A stretch of DNA of 64,000 nt from Allobosea sp. (GTDB lineage: Bacteria > Pseudomonadota > Alphaproteobacteria > Rhizobiales > Beijerinckiaceae). The stretch lies in NCBI RefSeq assembly GCF_017308015.1, contig NZ_JAFKFW010000019.1, forward strand, positions 1 through 64,000. Reading direction: 5' to 3'. Both the position numbers and the translations under genes were made by a program. How positions within the stretch are numbered: the stretch's first letter is position 1; every line of letters starts with the position of its first letter. Under the pieces are notes generated by a model. The model had not been told where the DNA came from, searched no databases, and saw only the letters and a program-made list of their open reading frames with translations. Below, one piece after another: positions 53,266-62,844 of the stretch.

Positions 53266-54486
53266 TTATTCGGCGGCCGGGCGCTTCAGCGCGGCCTCGA
53301 CGGCGGATGCCGCCTTGTCGAGACGCGACACGGCCTCCGCGATATCAGCTTCGGTGATGATCAGCGGCGGCAGCAGGCGCACGACATTATCGCCGGCTCC
53401 GACGACGAGCAGGCCCTGGGCACGCGCCTCGTTGACGAAATCGGTGTTCGGCGTGTGGAGCTTGAGGCCGAGCATCAGGCCCTCGCCGCGGATCTCGGCG
53501 ATGACACCAGGATGCTTGTCCTTGAGCTCGGCCAGCGACTGCTTGAGCCGGAGCGCAATCTGACCGACGCGCTCGATGAAGCCGGGCGCCAGCACCACGT
53601 CGAGCACGGCATTGCCGACCGCCATGGCGAGCGGATTGCCGCCGAACGTGGTGCCGTGCGTGCCGAGCGTCATGCCCGAGGCCGCCTCCTCCGTCGCGAG
53701 GCAGGCGCCCATCGGGAAGCCGCCGCCGATGCCCTTGGCGATCGACATGATGTCGGGCGCGACGCCATACATCTCATGAGCGAAGAACTTGCCGGTGCGG
53801 CCGACGCCGGTCTGGATCTCGTCGAAGATCAGCATCAGGCCCTGCTCGTCGCAGAGATCGCGCAGGAGCTTCAGGAAGCGGGCCGGCACGGAGCGCAGAC
53901 CGCCCTCGCCCTGGATCGGCTCGATCATCAACGCGGCCGTCTCCGGCGTGATCGCGGCACGCAGCGCCTTCTCGTCATCGAAGGGCACCTGATCGAAGCC
54001 GTCGACCTTGGGGCCGAAGCCGTCGATGTACTTCTGTTGACCACCGGCGGCGATTGTCGCCAGCGTGCGGCCGTGGAAAGCACCCTCGAAGGTGATGATG
54101 CGGTAGCGTTCGGGATGGCCCTTCGCGGCATGGTATTTCCGCGCCATCTTGATGGCGCACTCGTTCGCCTCGGCACCCGAGTTGGTGAAGAAGACACGCT
54201 CGGCGAACGTCGCCTCGCAGAGTCGCCGCGCCAGCCGCTCGCCATCCGGCGCGCCATAGAGATTCGAGGTGTGCCAGATCTTGCCTGCCTGCTCGGTCAG
54301 CGTCTTGACGAGATGCGGATGGGCGTGGCCGAGCGCGTTGACCGCGATGCCGGCGCCGAAATCGAGATAGCGGGTGCCATCGGCCGTAATCGCCCAGGGG
54401 CCCTCACCGCGCTCGAAAGCGACGGGGGCACGGGCATAGGTCGGGACGAGTACGGACTGGCTGGCGGAAACTGGGGCGGGAGCCAT
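53266..54486 (-). CDS. argD: Acetylornithine aminotransferase
   Basis: 406 residues. Class III PLP aminotransferase: [52 protein letters not shown] and the PLP lysine in [17 protein letters not shown] at 54486 gives the common N-terminus; an upstream in-frame start would add 28 residues. First gene of argD-argF-hslO. Confidence 0.95.
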   Translation of the reverse strand: MAPAPVSASQSVLVPTYARAPVAFERGEGPWAITADGTRYLDFGAGIAVNALGHAHPHLVKTLTEQAGKIWHTSNLYGAPDGERLARRLCEATFAERVFFTNSGAEANECAIKMARKYHAAKGHPERYRIITFEGAFHGRTLATIAAGGQQKYIDGFGPKVDGFDQVPFDDEKALRAAITPETAALMIEPIQGEGGLRSVPARFLKLLRDLCDEQGLMLIFDEIQTGVGRTGKFFAHEMYGVAPDIMSIAKGIGGGFPMGACLATEEAASGMTLGTHGTTFGGNPLAMAVGNAVLDVVLAPGFIERVGQIALRLKQSLAELKDKHPGVIAEIRGEGLMLGLKLHTPNTDFVNEARAQGLLVVGAGDNVVRLLPPLIITEADIAEAVSRLDKAASAVEAALKRPAAE

Positions 54487-55030
54487 GAGACGAAGATCCT
54501 CGCGAAGGGGACGGGGTGAGATCGGATTGGCGCTGGACGGTGAACGACGATCCGGGGATGGACGCTGCATGATGCAGCCATGATGCGACCCGGCGGCGAC
54601 GTTATCGTCGCACCCAGCTCCGGACCTCTCGTCGCGCCGTCATCCGCATCGTCGGAACCTTGATCCGCCAAACATAAGCGCCGCCCGATCGAGGGCGGCG
54701 TCACCTTGTGGATAAATATGCTTAAGGCGGCCGCGACTGTCAATTGAATGCCGCTGGGACAGTGTTGCCGAAAGGATTCGCTTGACCTTGCAATCGCGAA
54801 TCGTCTGGGGAAAAGCCCAATTCGGATTCGCCGACTCTTGTTCGCGAGTCACCGCAGCTTGTATGGTCGTCTTCGTCAGATACGACATTTCGTGCGGCGC
54901 CTCCTGTACCGTCTGTTGCGGCAGCAACGGCTTTGTCCCTGCGACGGAGCCGCCGGTCCCGGATTCCGTCACGAAGCGCCCTTAAAGGCAGGCTCCGCGA
55001 GGGGCCGGCCGGACAAGACAGGTGATGCGG
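54487..55030. promoter_or_regulatory. argD/gcrA divergent region with GANTC cluster
   Basis: 544 bases. GANTC sites (CcrM methylation sequence) lie at 54775, 54798, 54825, 54833, 54846 and 54962, six within about 190 bases on the gcrA side. No coding frame looks real on either strand. The part nearer argD (54487-54720) shows no clear operator. Confidence 0.65.
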
Positions 55031-55579
55031 ATGAACGAAGCCGGAGCATGGACGGAAGAGCGCGTCGAGCAGCTCAAGAAGCTCTGGAGCGACGGGCTGA
55101 GCGCCAGCCAGATCGCCGCCGAGCTGGGCAGTGTCACGCGCAACGCGGTGATCGGCAAGGTCCACCGCCTCGGCCTCTCGGGCCGGGCCAAGAGCGCGGC
55201 GCAGCCCGCCGCGCCACGCAACAGCGCCCCGCGCAAGGCACCCGCCCGCTCGCCGAGCCATCCGATGGCCGGCGCAGCCTCCGCCCCGACGCGCGGCGCC
55301 CATGCGCTTGCGCCGGAATTCGCCCCCGAGGCGGAGATCGAGGTCGAAGCTGCACCGCTGCCGTCCGAGGACGTTGTGATTCCGTTCTCGGAGCGGGTCA
55401 CCATCATGGACCTGCGCGAATATATGTGCCGCTGGCCGATGGGCGATCCGACGACTCCGGAATTCCGGTTCTGCGGTGCACGTTCGCAGACCGGCCTGCC
55501 CTATTGCAGCCACCATGCCCGCATCGCCTATCAGCCCGCGGCCGACCGGCGGCGGGACCGGAGCAGGGTCCGGGCCTGA
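55031..55579 (+). CDS. gcrA: GcrA cell-cycle regulator
   Basis: 182 residues. The N-terminal GcrA domain reads AWTEERVEQLKKLWSDGLSA then AELGSVTRNAVIGKVHRLGLSGR. A Pro/Ala-rich linker and a C-terminal MCRWP-GDP...FCG-...YC--H motif follow, the sigma-70-interacting part. GcrA acts with CcrM-methylated GANTC promoters in alphaproteobacteria. ATG at 55031 is preferred (ACAGG eight bases upstream); ATG 55025 is possible. Confidence 0.93.
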   Translation: MNEAGAWTEERVEQLKKLWSDGLSASQIAAELGSVTRNAVIGKVHRLGLSGRAKSAAQPAAPRNSAPRKAPARSPSHPMAGAASAPTRGAHALAPEFAPEAEIEVEAAPLPSEDVVIPFSERVTIMDLREYMCRWPMGDPTTPEFRFCGARSQTGLPYCSHHARIAYQPAADRRRDRSRVRA

Positions 55580-55603
55580 ACGGCTTCGGAGCATCGAGTA
55601 GGG

Positions 55604-55631
55604 AAAACCGGCCTCGAAGGCCGGTTTTTTA
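55604..55631. terminator. Bidirectional intrinsic terminator between gcrA and aapM
   Basis: Stem AAAACCGGCC / GGCCGGTTTT with loop TCGAA, flanked by T-run on the plus strand and the A-run on the other side. It serves both convergent genes. Confidence 0.9.
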
Positions 55632-55661
55632 TTGCCTGAGATCGAAGGGGGCCGCGCCGCC

Positions 55662-56705
55662 TCACAACCTCCGCTTCTTCTCCAGCGAGCGGCTCCAGCG
55701 CGAGAGAGCGAAGCAGATCAGCCAATAGATCGCGCCTGAGAAGGCATAAGCTTCCATGTTCATGCCGACCCAGTTGGGGTCGGCGAGCGACGCCTGAGCG
55801 ACGCCGAGCAGATCGAGGATCGAGACAACCAGCACCAGCGTCGTGTTCTTGATCAGAGCGATGAATTCGTTGGTCATCGCAGGCAACGAGATGCGTAGCG
55901 CCTGCGGCAGCACGATCAGACCCGTCGCCTTCCAGTAGTTGAGGCCGAGAGCGGTCGCCGCCTCGCGCTGGCCCTTGGGCAGGGCCTGCAGGCCGCCGCG
56001 CACAGCTTCCGCCATGTAGGCGGCGATGACGAAGCCGAGACCGATGACGGCGCGCGCCAAGCGGTCTATGCCGATGCCCCCCGGCAGGATCAAGGGCAGC
56101 AGCAGCGAAGCCAGGAAGATCACAGCGATGATCGGCACGCCACGCCAGAACTCGATGAAGATGACACTGATCAGCCGGATGATCCTGAGTTCCGATTGCC
56201 GGCCGAGCGCGAAGATAATGCCGAGCGGGATCGCGATCAGGCTCGAATAGATCGAGATGAACAGGGTGAGCATCAGCCCGCCCCATTCGCGCGTCTCGAT
56301 GTAGCGCAGGCCGAAACCGCCCGAGAGCAGCCAGATGCCGAGCGGCGGCAGGGCGACCAGCATGGCGAGGCCGAGCTTCAGCCTGAGACGCTGCGGCGCC
56401 AGGACAATCGATGCGATCCCCAGCACGAAGGCGATGCCGGCAATGTCGACGCGCCAGCGCTGGTCGACCGGGTAGAGCCCGTACATGAACTGGCCGAAGC
56501 GGGCGCGGATGAAGACCCAGCAAGCGCCGCCGGGCGCGCAATCGGCGCGCGTCGAGCCGGCCCAGGTCGCATCGATCACCGCCCAGCGGATCAGCGGAAT
56601 GCCGACCCAGGCGATCAGGACGACCAGCACCATCGAGACGAAACCCGTGAAGGGCGTGGCGAAGAGGCGTTCGCGCCAGATCGAGAGGGAGGATGCGCGG
56701 GTCAT
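55662..56705 (-). CDS. aapM: General L-amino acid ABC transporter permease AapM
   Basis: 347 residues. Several transmembrane helices, with the permease signature GFVIAAYMAEAVRGGLQALPKGQREAA and QALRISLPAMTNEFIALIKNT. Together with AapQ it forms the heterodimeric channel of Aap-type importers. The start overlaps the aapQ stop (ATGA). The expected ATPase gene aapP does not follow; gcrA converges instead. Confidence 0.92.
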   Translation of the reverse strand: MTRASSLSIWRERLFATPFTGFVSMVLVVLIAWVGIPLIRWAVIDATWAGSTRADCAPGGACWVFIRARFGQFMYGLYPVDQRWRVDIAGIAFVLGIASIVLAPQRLRLKLGLAMLVALPPLGIWLLSGGFGLRYIETREWGGLMLTLFISIYSSLIAIPLGIIFALGRQSELRIIRLISVIFIEFWRGVPIIAVIFLASLLLPLILPGGIGIDRLARAVIGLGFVIAAYMAEAVRGGLQALPKGQREAATALGLNYWKATGLIVLPQALRISLPAMTNEFIALIKNTTLVLVVSILDLLGVAQASLADPNWVGMNMEAYAFSGAIYWLICFALSRWSRSLEKKRRL

Positions 56706-57871
56706 CGCGTCACCAGGGCGATGCGGGCGTTGTACCAGTTCATCAGCGCGGAGACGACGAGGCCGATGACCAGATAGACGGCCAGCGTCATGGCGATGAT
56801 CTCGATCGCCTGGCCGGTATTGTTGAGCGCCGAGCCCATGAACAGGCTGACCACGTCGGGGTAGGCGATCGCGGCGCCGAAGGACGAGTTCTTGAGCACG
56901 TTGAGATACTGGTTGGTCAAGGGCGGGGTCATCACCCTCAACGCCTGCGGAATCACGACGAGGCTGAGGATACGGCCGGGCCGCAGGCCCAGCGCCGAGG
57001 CGGCCTCGGTCTGCCCCTTCGCCACCGATTCGATGCCGCCGCGCACGATCTCGGCGATGAAGCCGGCGGTATAGGTGACCAGCGCCGCGAGCAGCGCCAC
57101 GAATTCAGGGATGACGACGAAGCCGCCGCGATAGTTGAAGCCGCGCAGCACGGGGATGTCCCAGCGCGTGGCAAGACTGGCCCAGACGATGGCGAGCGCC
57201 GGGACGACCACGATCAGGCCGATGCCGATCGCGAGCAGCGGTGCGTCCTGCCCGGTGCGGTCCTTGCGCCTGTGCGCCCAGGCGCTGGCCAGCCAGTAGC
57301 CGAGCCATGACAGCAGGATCGCCAGCGCCGCCCAGCGGAAATTGCCGGGCGCATCCGGCAGCGGAATGGTGAGGCCGCGATTGTTGAGGAAGGCGACGCC
57401 AAACAGGCCGATGCTCTGGCGCGGTTGCGGCAGGGCGGCGATGACGCCGAAATACCAGAACAGCACGAAGAACAGGAGCGGGATGTTGCGGACGAACTCG
57501 ATATAGGCGCCCGCGATGGTCGAGAGCAGCCAGTGCGAGGACAGGCGCGCGATGCCCAGCGCGAAGCCGAGCAGCGTCGCCAGCACGATCGCGATCACCG
57601 TCACCAGCATGGTGTTGGCGACACCGACCCAGAACAGGGCGAAGATGTCGTCTGACTGGGTATAACCGGTGAGGACGAAGGGCACCTCGATGCCCGATGT
57701 CCGCCAGAGGAAATCGAAGCCCGAGGCGATGCCGGCCTTGACCATGTTCTCCGAGGCGTTGCGCACGAAGAACCCGGTCAGACCGACGAGCAGCACGATC
57801 ACGGCGATCTGGTAGAACCAGTCCCGGACGCGCTTGTCGTTGACGAGGGAGAGAAAGCTGCTCACGGCCAC
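56702..57871 (-). CDS. aapQ: General L-amino acid ABC transporter permease AapQ
   Basis: 389 residues. The N-terminal region VRDWFYQIAVIVLLVGLTGFF and IEVPFVLTGYTQSDD are Aap/Bzt-type. About eight transmembrane helices, with the permease loop GFIAEIVRGGIESVAKGQTEAASALGL near the C-terminus. Overlaps aapM and lies 114 bases behind aapJ. Confidence 0.93.
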   Translation of the reverse strand: MAVSSFLSLVNDKRVRDWFYQIAVIVLLVGLTGFFVRNASENMVKAGIASGFDFLWRTSGIEVPFVLTGYTQSDDIFALFWVGVANTMLVTVIAIVLATLLGFALGIARLSSHWLLSTIAGAYIEFVRNIPLLFFVLFWYFGVIAALPQPRQSIGLFGVAFLNNRGLTIPLPDAPGNFRWAALAILLSWLGYWLASAWAHRRKDRTGQDAPLLAIGIGLIVVVPALAIVWASLATRWDIPVLRGFNYRGGFVVIPEFVALLAALVTYTAGFIAEIVRGGIESVAKGQTEAASALGLRPGRILSLVVIPQALRVMTPPLTNQYLNVLKNSSFGAAIAYPDVVSLFMGSALNNTGQAIEIIAMTLAVYLVIGLVVSALMNWYNARIALVTR

Positions 57872-57890
57872 CTCGATCGAGGTTCGCGGA

Positions 57891-57969
57891 CGTCATTCCC
57901 GGGCGTGGCCCGGGAATCTCGTGACGCTTGGGCTGGATTCCGGGATCGCCGGGTCAAGCCCGGCGATCA
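57891..57969. repeat. REP-like repeat between aapJ and aapQ
   Basis: CGTCATTCCCGGG-N5-CCCGGGAA followed by a perfect stem GATCGCCGGG (57944-57953) / CCCGGCGATC (57959-57968). On the aap mRNA this would be a stable structure just after the binding-protein gene, a classic site for retroregulation. Confidence 0.7.
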
Positions 57970-57985
57970 GGAGCCTTGGCTGCTC

Positions 57986-59017
57986 TCACTGGAAGGGCGG
58001 GGTGAAGAGCAGACCGCCCTTGGTCCAGAGCTGATTCTGGCCGCGCTCGAGCTTCAGCGGAGAGCCCATGCCGACGGTGCGCTCATAGCTCTCGCCGTAA
58101 TTCCCGACCTGCTTGATGGCATTGTACATCCAGTCGTTCGAGAGCCCCATCATCGCACCGAAGCCACCCTCGGCGCCGAGCAGGCGGCGGACTTCCGAAT
58201 TCTTGGAATTCGCCTTCATCTCGTCGACATTCTTGGAGGTGACGCCGAGCGCTTCCGCCGCGATCGTGCCGTTCAGCACCCAGCGCACGATGAGCTGCCA
58301 GCGCTCGTCACCCCAGCGCGTCACCGGTCCTTGCGGATCGTTCGAGATCGGCTGGGTCAGGATGACGTGCTCTTCCGGGTTCTTCAGCTTGGCACGCTGG
58401 CCGGCGAGCGCGCCGACGCCGGCGGTGTAGGCGTCGCAGCGGCCCGCATCATAGGCGGCGATGGCGTCGTCGTTCTTCTGGAAATTGGTGATGGTGGTCT
58501 TGAGATTGCGCTCGCGGAACCAGTCGGCGGCGTTCTTCTCCTCGGTGGAACCGGCGGCGACGCAGACCGAGGCGCCGTCGAGATCGGCCGCCGTCTTGGC
58601 ATTGGCCGACTTGCGGACGATGAAGGTCTGGCCCTCGTAGAAGTTGATGCCCTGGAAGTTGAGGCCGAGCGTCGCGTTGCGCGAGAAGGTGATGGTCGAG
58701 TTGCGCGAGAGCACGTCGACCTGGCCCGATTGCAGGATCGGCCAGCGCTGCTGCACCGAGGTCGGCGTGTATTTCACCTTGCTGGCGTCGCCGAGCACCG
58801 CGGCGGCCAGTGCCTTGCAATAATCGACGTCGAGCCCGCTCCACTCGCCCTTGTCGTTGGCGAAGGAGAAGCCGGGCAGGCCGAGATGCACGCCGCATTC
58901 GAGATTGCCCCGCGCCTTGATGGCGTCCAGCGTCGGGCTCGGCGCCAGTTGCTGCGCCTGCGCCATCGAAATTCCCGCGGTCAGCAGAACCGCTGCTCCC
59001 AAGATCCTGAAGGTCAT
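57986..59017 (-). CDS. aapJ: General L-amino acid ABC transporter substrate-binding protein AapJ
   Basis: 343 residues. Sec signal peptide cleaved after ISMAQA, then TLDAIKARGNLECGVHLGLPGFS, a family hallmark, and GQTFIVRKSANAKTAADLDG. The length (longer than SBP_bac_3 of the island) and the aapQM neighbours fix the assignment. It binds a broad range of L-amino acids in the periplasm. Confidence 0.94.
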   Translation of the reverse strand: MTFRILGAAVLLTAGISMAQAQQLAPSPTLDAIKARGNLECGVHLGLPGFSFANDKGEWSGLDVDYCKALAAAVLGDASKVKYTPTSVQQRWPILQSGQVDVLSRNSTITFSRNATLGLNFQGINFYEGQTFIVRKSANAKTAADLDGASVCVAAGSTEEKNAADWFRERNLKTTITNFQKNDDAIAAYDAGRCDAYTAGVGALAGQRAKLKNPEEHVILTQPISNDPQGPVTRWGDERWQLIVRWVLNGTIAAEALGVTSKNVDEMKANSKNSEVRRLLGAEGGFGAMMGLSNDWMYNAIKQVGNYGESYERTVGMGSPLKLERGQNQLWTKGGLLFTPPFQ

Positions 59018-59114
59018 GTCCGTCTCCCCGAAGCCGTCGGCGGCTTTCTGTGTTTGGAGAGCAACTATGCAACAGGCGCCGGCAAAGCGGTAGCGGCGGA
59101 AATGCCAATCCGCG

Positions 59115-60158
59115 TCAGTTGCCGAAGATGGTGTTGAGCTGGCTGCCGACCATGACGAAGGTGGTACGCTTCGACATCTCCTTCAGGCGGACGGCGCCGA
59201 TATAGGTCATGGCCGAGCGCACCCCGCCCATCAATTCCTGCATCGTGCCTTCGACCGGGCCGCGATAGGGCACCTCGACGGTCTTGCCCTCGGAGGCGCG
59301 ATATCTCGCGACGCCGCCGGAATACTTGTTCATCGCCGTGTCGGAGGACATGCCGTAGAAGGTCATCGCGACCGGCACCTGCTCGCCATCGCGCTCCTCG
59401 TAGCGGATATCACCCTCACATTCGTCATGGCCGGCGAGCATGCCGCCCATCATCACGAAATCGGCGCCGCCACCATAGGCCTTGGCGACATCGCCGGGCA
59501 CGGTGAGCCCGCCATCGCCGCAGACGAAGCCCTTCAGGCCATGAGCGGCATCGGCGCATTCGATGATGGCGGAGAGCTGCGGATAGCCGACGCCGGTTAT
59601 CTTGCGCGTGGTGCAGACCGAGCCCGGTCCGATGCCGACCTTGACGATGTCGGCGCCGGCCAGGATCAGTGCCTCCGTCATGTCGCCGGTCACGACATTG
59701 CCGGCCATGATCGCCGCGTCCGGAAAGGCGGCGCGCGTCGCCTTGACCGTGTCGACGAATTTCTCGGTATAGCCGTTGGCGACATCGAGGCAGATCTTGG
59801 CGATCGGCGACCGGGCGTGGACGGCCTTCAGCTTGTCATGATCGGAATCCGTGGTGCCCAGCGAATAGAAGGCGTTGACCGAGCCCGGTTCGCGGAAGAA
59901 GGCGATCAGCTCCTCGGCGCTGTAATGCTTGTGCAGGGCGACCATGGCTCCGTGCGTCAGCAGCGCGCGCGCCATCGCCATGGTGCCGACGACGTCCATG
60001 TTGGCGGCGATCAGCGGAAAACCCTTCCACTCCTTGCCGGTGTGGGTGAAGCGGAACGAGCGCTCGACATCGACCTCGGCGCGGCTGCCCAGCGTCGAGC
60101 GCTTCGGGCGGATCAGAACGTCGCGGAAATCGAGCTTCGGGTCGTTTTCGATGCGCAT
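59115..60158 (-). CDS. guaC: GMP reductase
   Basis: 347 residues. IMPDH/GMPR TIM barrel: [20 protein letters not shown] start, catalytic cysteine in [18 protein letters not shown], and [11 protein letters not shown]. It lacks the CBS insertion of IMP dehydrogenase, which favours GMP reductase. It reduces GMP to IMP. ATG at 60158 matches the family N-terminus; an upstream frame adds 17 residues. Confidence 0.93.
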   Translation of the reverse strand: MRIENDPKLDFRDVLIRPKRSTLGSRAEVDVERSFRFTHTGKEWKGFPLIAANMDVVGTMAMARALLTHGAMVALHKHYSAEELIAFFREPGSVNAFYSLGTTDSDHDKLKAVHARSPIAKICLDVANGYTEKFVDTVKATRAAFPDAAIMAGNVVTGDMTEALILAGADIVKVGIGPGSVCTTRKITGVGYPQLSAIIECADAAHGLKGFVCGDGGLTVPGDVAKAYGGGADFVMMGGMLAGHDECEGDIRYEERDGEQVPVAMTFYGMSSDTAMNKYSGGVARYRASEGKTVEVPYRGPVEGTMQELMGGVRSAMTYIGAVRLKEMSKRTTFVMVGSQLNTIFGN

Positions 60159-60268
60159 GATCGGGCCTCTGGCTGTCGCTGCCGCGCGAACAAGCGGGGC
60201 GGCACGCACGCGGGAGAGGCGTGCGCCGATTCATAGCGTCCGGGACGCGAGCCGCGCAATCCCGCCTG

Positions 60269-61351
60269 TCAGGCCGCAGCGGGCGGCGGGCTCGTCCGGG
60301 CGTTCTTGCGGATCGTGTAGAGCGTCGCGCCGATGACGACGGCCGCGCCGAGCCAGGTGGTGAGCTCGGGAATCTCGGCGAAGAAGACGAAGCCGGTGAA
60401 GCTCGCCAGCAGCAGGCGGCTGAAATCGAGCGGTGCGAGCGCTGCCGCCTCGCCGACCTGATAGGCACGGGTTATCAGCCATTGTCCGGCCGTACCGAAC
60501 AGGCTGAGCGTGATCAGCCAGAACCATTGATCGGACGTCGGCGGCTGCCACCAGGCCCAGGCGGGCACTGCCAGGAGAATGATCAGAACGAGACCCTGAT
60601 ACAGCAGGATCGTATCGGTACGCTCGCTCGCGGCGAGCTTGCGGACGCTGACCGTAATGGCGGCGCCACAGATCGCGCCGGCAACCGCGAGCAGGGCATA
60701 GATATCCAGCCCCTCCGAGCTCGGCCGCAGCATGATCAGCACGCCGGCGAAACCGATCACCGTCGCCGTCCAGCGCCTGACATCGACGACTTCCTTGAGG
60801 AAGAGCACCGCCGCTATGGTGACGAAGAGCACCTGGCTGAACCCGATCGCCGTCGCCTGGGCCAGCGGGATCTTGATCACCGCCGTAAAGCCGCAGAGCA
60901 TCGAGAGCAGCGTGACCACGCTGCGGAATATCTGCAGACCGAGCCGGTCGGTATGCAGGGCGCGGCGCAGACTGCCGGCGGCGAAGAGCAGCAGGATCGC
61001 GGTCATGATCACCTGCCGGATCAACAGGATCTGTACGAGCGGGATCCCTTGTCCGACATGCTTGATGCCGGCGACCATCACGGCATAGACGAGCAGCGCG
61101 GCGAACATGAAAACCGAGCCGCGCAGATTCGGGCTGGCACCACGCCACCAAGAGCGCAGATGCTGCCCGCGGCTTTCGAACCAGCCGGGCGGGGCCGTCC
61201 TGGCGCCGGCAGGCGGCTCGCACTCGACGATTTGGGCGGGATGGGGCGAATCCGGCTCGGAAGGCGAGGCAACGGCCTGTTCGTGCCATGCCGGGACATC
61301 GCCTTCGAACCCCGGCCGCCCGTGCCGGCGGGACTGCCGCTCGTCGTTCAT
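60269..61351 (-). CDS. DMT superfamily transporter (two EamA domains)
   Basis: 360 residues. An unusual hydrophilic N-terminal extension of about 80 residues precedes ten transmembrane helices in two EamA repeats (CGFTAVIKIPLAQATAIGFSQ; LLASFTGFVFFAEIPE). Family members export metabolites or amino acids; the substrate is unknown. ATG at 61351 has GAGG five bases upstream, and longer frames look non-coding. Confidence 0.88.
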   Translation of the reverse strand: MNDERQSRRHGRPGFEGDVPAWHEQAVASPSEPDSPHPAQIVECEPPAGARTAPPGWFESRGQHLRSWWRGASPNLRGSVFMFAALLVYAVMVAGIKHVGQGIPLVQILLIRQVIMTAILLLFAAGSLRRALHTDRLGLQIFRSVVTLLSMLCGFTAVIKIPLAQATAIGFSQVLFVTIAAVLFLKEVVDVRRWTATVIGFAGVLIMLRPSSEGLDIYALLAVAGAICGAAITVSVRKLAASERTDTILLYQGLVLIILLAVPAWAWWQPPTSDQWFWLITLSLFGTAGQWLITRAYQVGEAAALAPLDFSRLLLASFTGFVFFAEIPELTTWLGAAVVIGATLYTIRKNARTSPPPAAA

Positions 61352-61527
61352 CACCCTCAACCAATGGTCGGCGGCCGATGAACGGCCCGGCATTTCATCC
61401 CTGCCGCAAATCATTGAGGAAACGCTGCAATTCGGCCAATGACAATGCGGCATGGCCGCGTTGTCCCGGCCGCGCGACGCGCAGGGGCGACATACCCCGG
61501 GCGGGCTGTGCAACGATGAGAGCAGCC

Positions 61528-61632
61528 TCTAGAGCAGTTCCGCGATTCCCTGAATCGCGGAACTGCCTCGAGTTTTCATTTCATCGCATTTTCTTACCGC
61601 GAACCAGCATCCGCCTCGCTCGAAAATGCTCC
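61528..61632. repeat. Composite interspersed repeat
   Basis: First part: perfect inverted repeat GCAGTTCCGCGATTC (61534-61548) / GAATCGCGGAACTGC (61552-61566), a 15-bp stem. Second part (61588-61632): CGCATTTTCTTACCGCGAAC then CGCTCGAAAATGC, which I recognise as a dispersed element in Rhizobiales. Located between the DMT transporter and AbrB-family genes. Confidence 0.8.
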
Positions 61633-61731
61633 AGGACGAACCCGAAAGGGATCCCGCCGATTGACGCTTCCAGCCCGCCTCTCTTCCCGCCTCCAGACCA
61701 TCGCAACAGGCCGGCGCGGCGGAACGCGGCG

Positions 61732-62838
61732 ATGAAGGTCCTGCTCGACGATTTCCTGGGCGGGCTCAAGGCGCTTGCTCCCCGCCGCTTCCCCTATCGG
61801 CGCTTCGCCCTGGCGCTGGCGCTCGGCGGGCTCGGCGGCTGGCTCTTCGTGCAGGCCCGTTTGCCGCTGCCCTGGATGCTCGGTTCGATGGTGTTCTGCA
61901 CCTTTGCCGCCCTGGTCCGCATGCCCGTGGCGGCGCCGGCGGTGATCCGCCCCCCGATGACAGCGGTGATCGGCGTGATGCTCGGCGCCTCGTTCAGGCC
62001 GGAGGTGGTTTCGCAACTGCCGAACTGGCTGCCGACGCTCGCCGGGCTCGTGCTGTTCATGGTCGCCTGCGGGCTGTGTTGCGTCACCTATTTCCGTCGT
62101 GTCGCCGGGTTCGATCCGGTCACTGCCTTTTTCTCGGGCATGCCGGGCGGTCTGATCGAGATGGTCACGGTCGGCGAGGAGAAGGGCGGCGACGCCCGCA
62201 TCATCGCGCTCATCCACTCGGCCCGCATCCTGCTCGTCGTGATGACCCTGCCCTTCATCGTGCAGTGGATCGGAGGCGTTACGCTGGGCGGCGGGCGCGT
62301 CGCCGGCCCTTCGCTGTCGCAGACGCCGCTCGGTTCCGAACTCTGGCTGATCGGCTGCGGCATCGCCGGCGTGATCATCGGGCACTGGCTGCGGATGCCC
62401 GCGAAGTATCTGCTCGGCCCGATGCTCGCCAGCGCAGTCGTGCATATCACGGGGCTCAGCGCCGCAATGCCGCCCTCGGAAATCGTCAACGCGGCGCAAC
62501 TCGTGCTGGGTGTGACGATCGGCTGCCGATTCATCGGGACTGCACCGCGCATCATCCTGCGCGTGCTGGTGCTCTCTGTAGGCTCGACCGCGATCCTGCT
62601 GGCCTTGACGCTGGGCTTCGCCTGGCTCGTCGCGCTGGTCTCCGTGCACGGCCATGTCCCGCTGATCCTCGCCTATTCGCCCGGCGGCCTCGCCGAGATG
62701 AGCCTGATCGCGCTGGCGCTCCATACCGAAGTCGCCTTCGTGGCGGCCCACCACATCATCCGCGTCTTCCTGGTGATGGTCTCTGCCGGGCCGATCTTCG
62801 GCCTGATCGGCCGCCGAAACCGGGTCGCGGCGGAATAG
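61732..62838 (+). CDS. AbrB family membrane transporter
   Basis: 368 residues, about ten transmembrane helices in two AbrB-duplication repeats. GGLGGWLFVQARLPLPWMLG, FFSGMPGGLIEMV and the repeat-2 counterpart YSPGGLAEMSLIAL are typical. The AbrB/AimA family was linked to ammonia-oxidation or toxic-compound protection in a few cases; the substrate here is unknown. Confidence 0.85.
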   Translation: MKVLLDDFLGGLKALAPRRFPYRRFALALALGGLGGWLFVQARLPLPWMLGSMVFCTFAALVRMPVAAPAVIRPPMTAVIGVMLGASFRPEVVSQLPNWLPTLAGLVLFMVACGLCCVTYFRRVAGFDPVTAFFSGMPGGLIEMVTVGEEKGGDARIIALIHSARILLVVMTLPFIVQWIGGVTLGGGRVAGPSLSQTPLGSELWLIGCGIAGVIIGHWLRMPAKYLLGPMLASAVVHITGLSAAMPPSEIVNAAQLVLGVTIGCRFIGTAPRIILRVLVLSVGSTAILLALTLGFAWLVALVSVHGHVPLILAYSPGGLAEMSLIALALHTEVAFVAAHHIIRVFLVMVSAGPIFGLIGRRNRVAAE

Positions 62839-62844
62839 ACGCTC

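Noticed and set aside
52351-54519. Long plus-strand open frame opposite argF and argD
   Set aside because: Antisense of two well-supported enzymes; typical high-GC shadow frame.
54740-55594. Minus-strand open frame opposite gcrA
   Set aside because: It shadows GcrA, whose N-terminal motif is unambiguous.
59421-59431. ATTCGTCA half-site inside guaC
   Set aside because: Lacks the partner arm at the correct spacing and lies in coding sequence.
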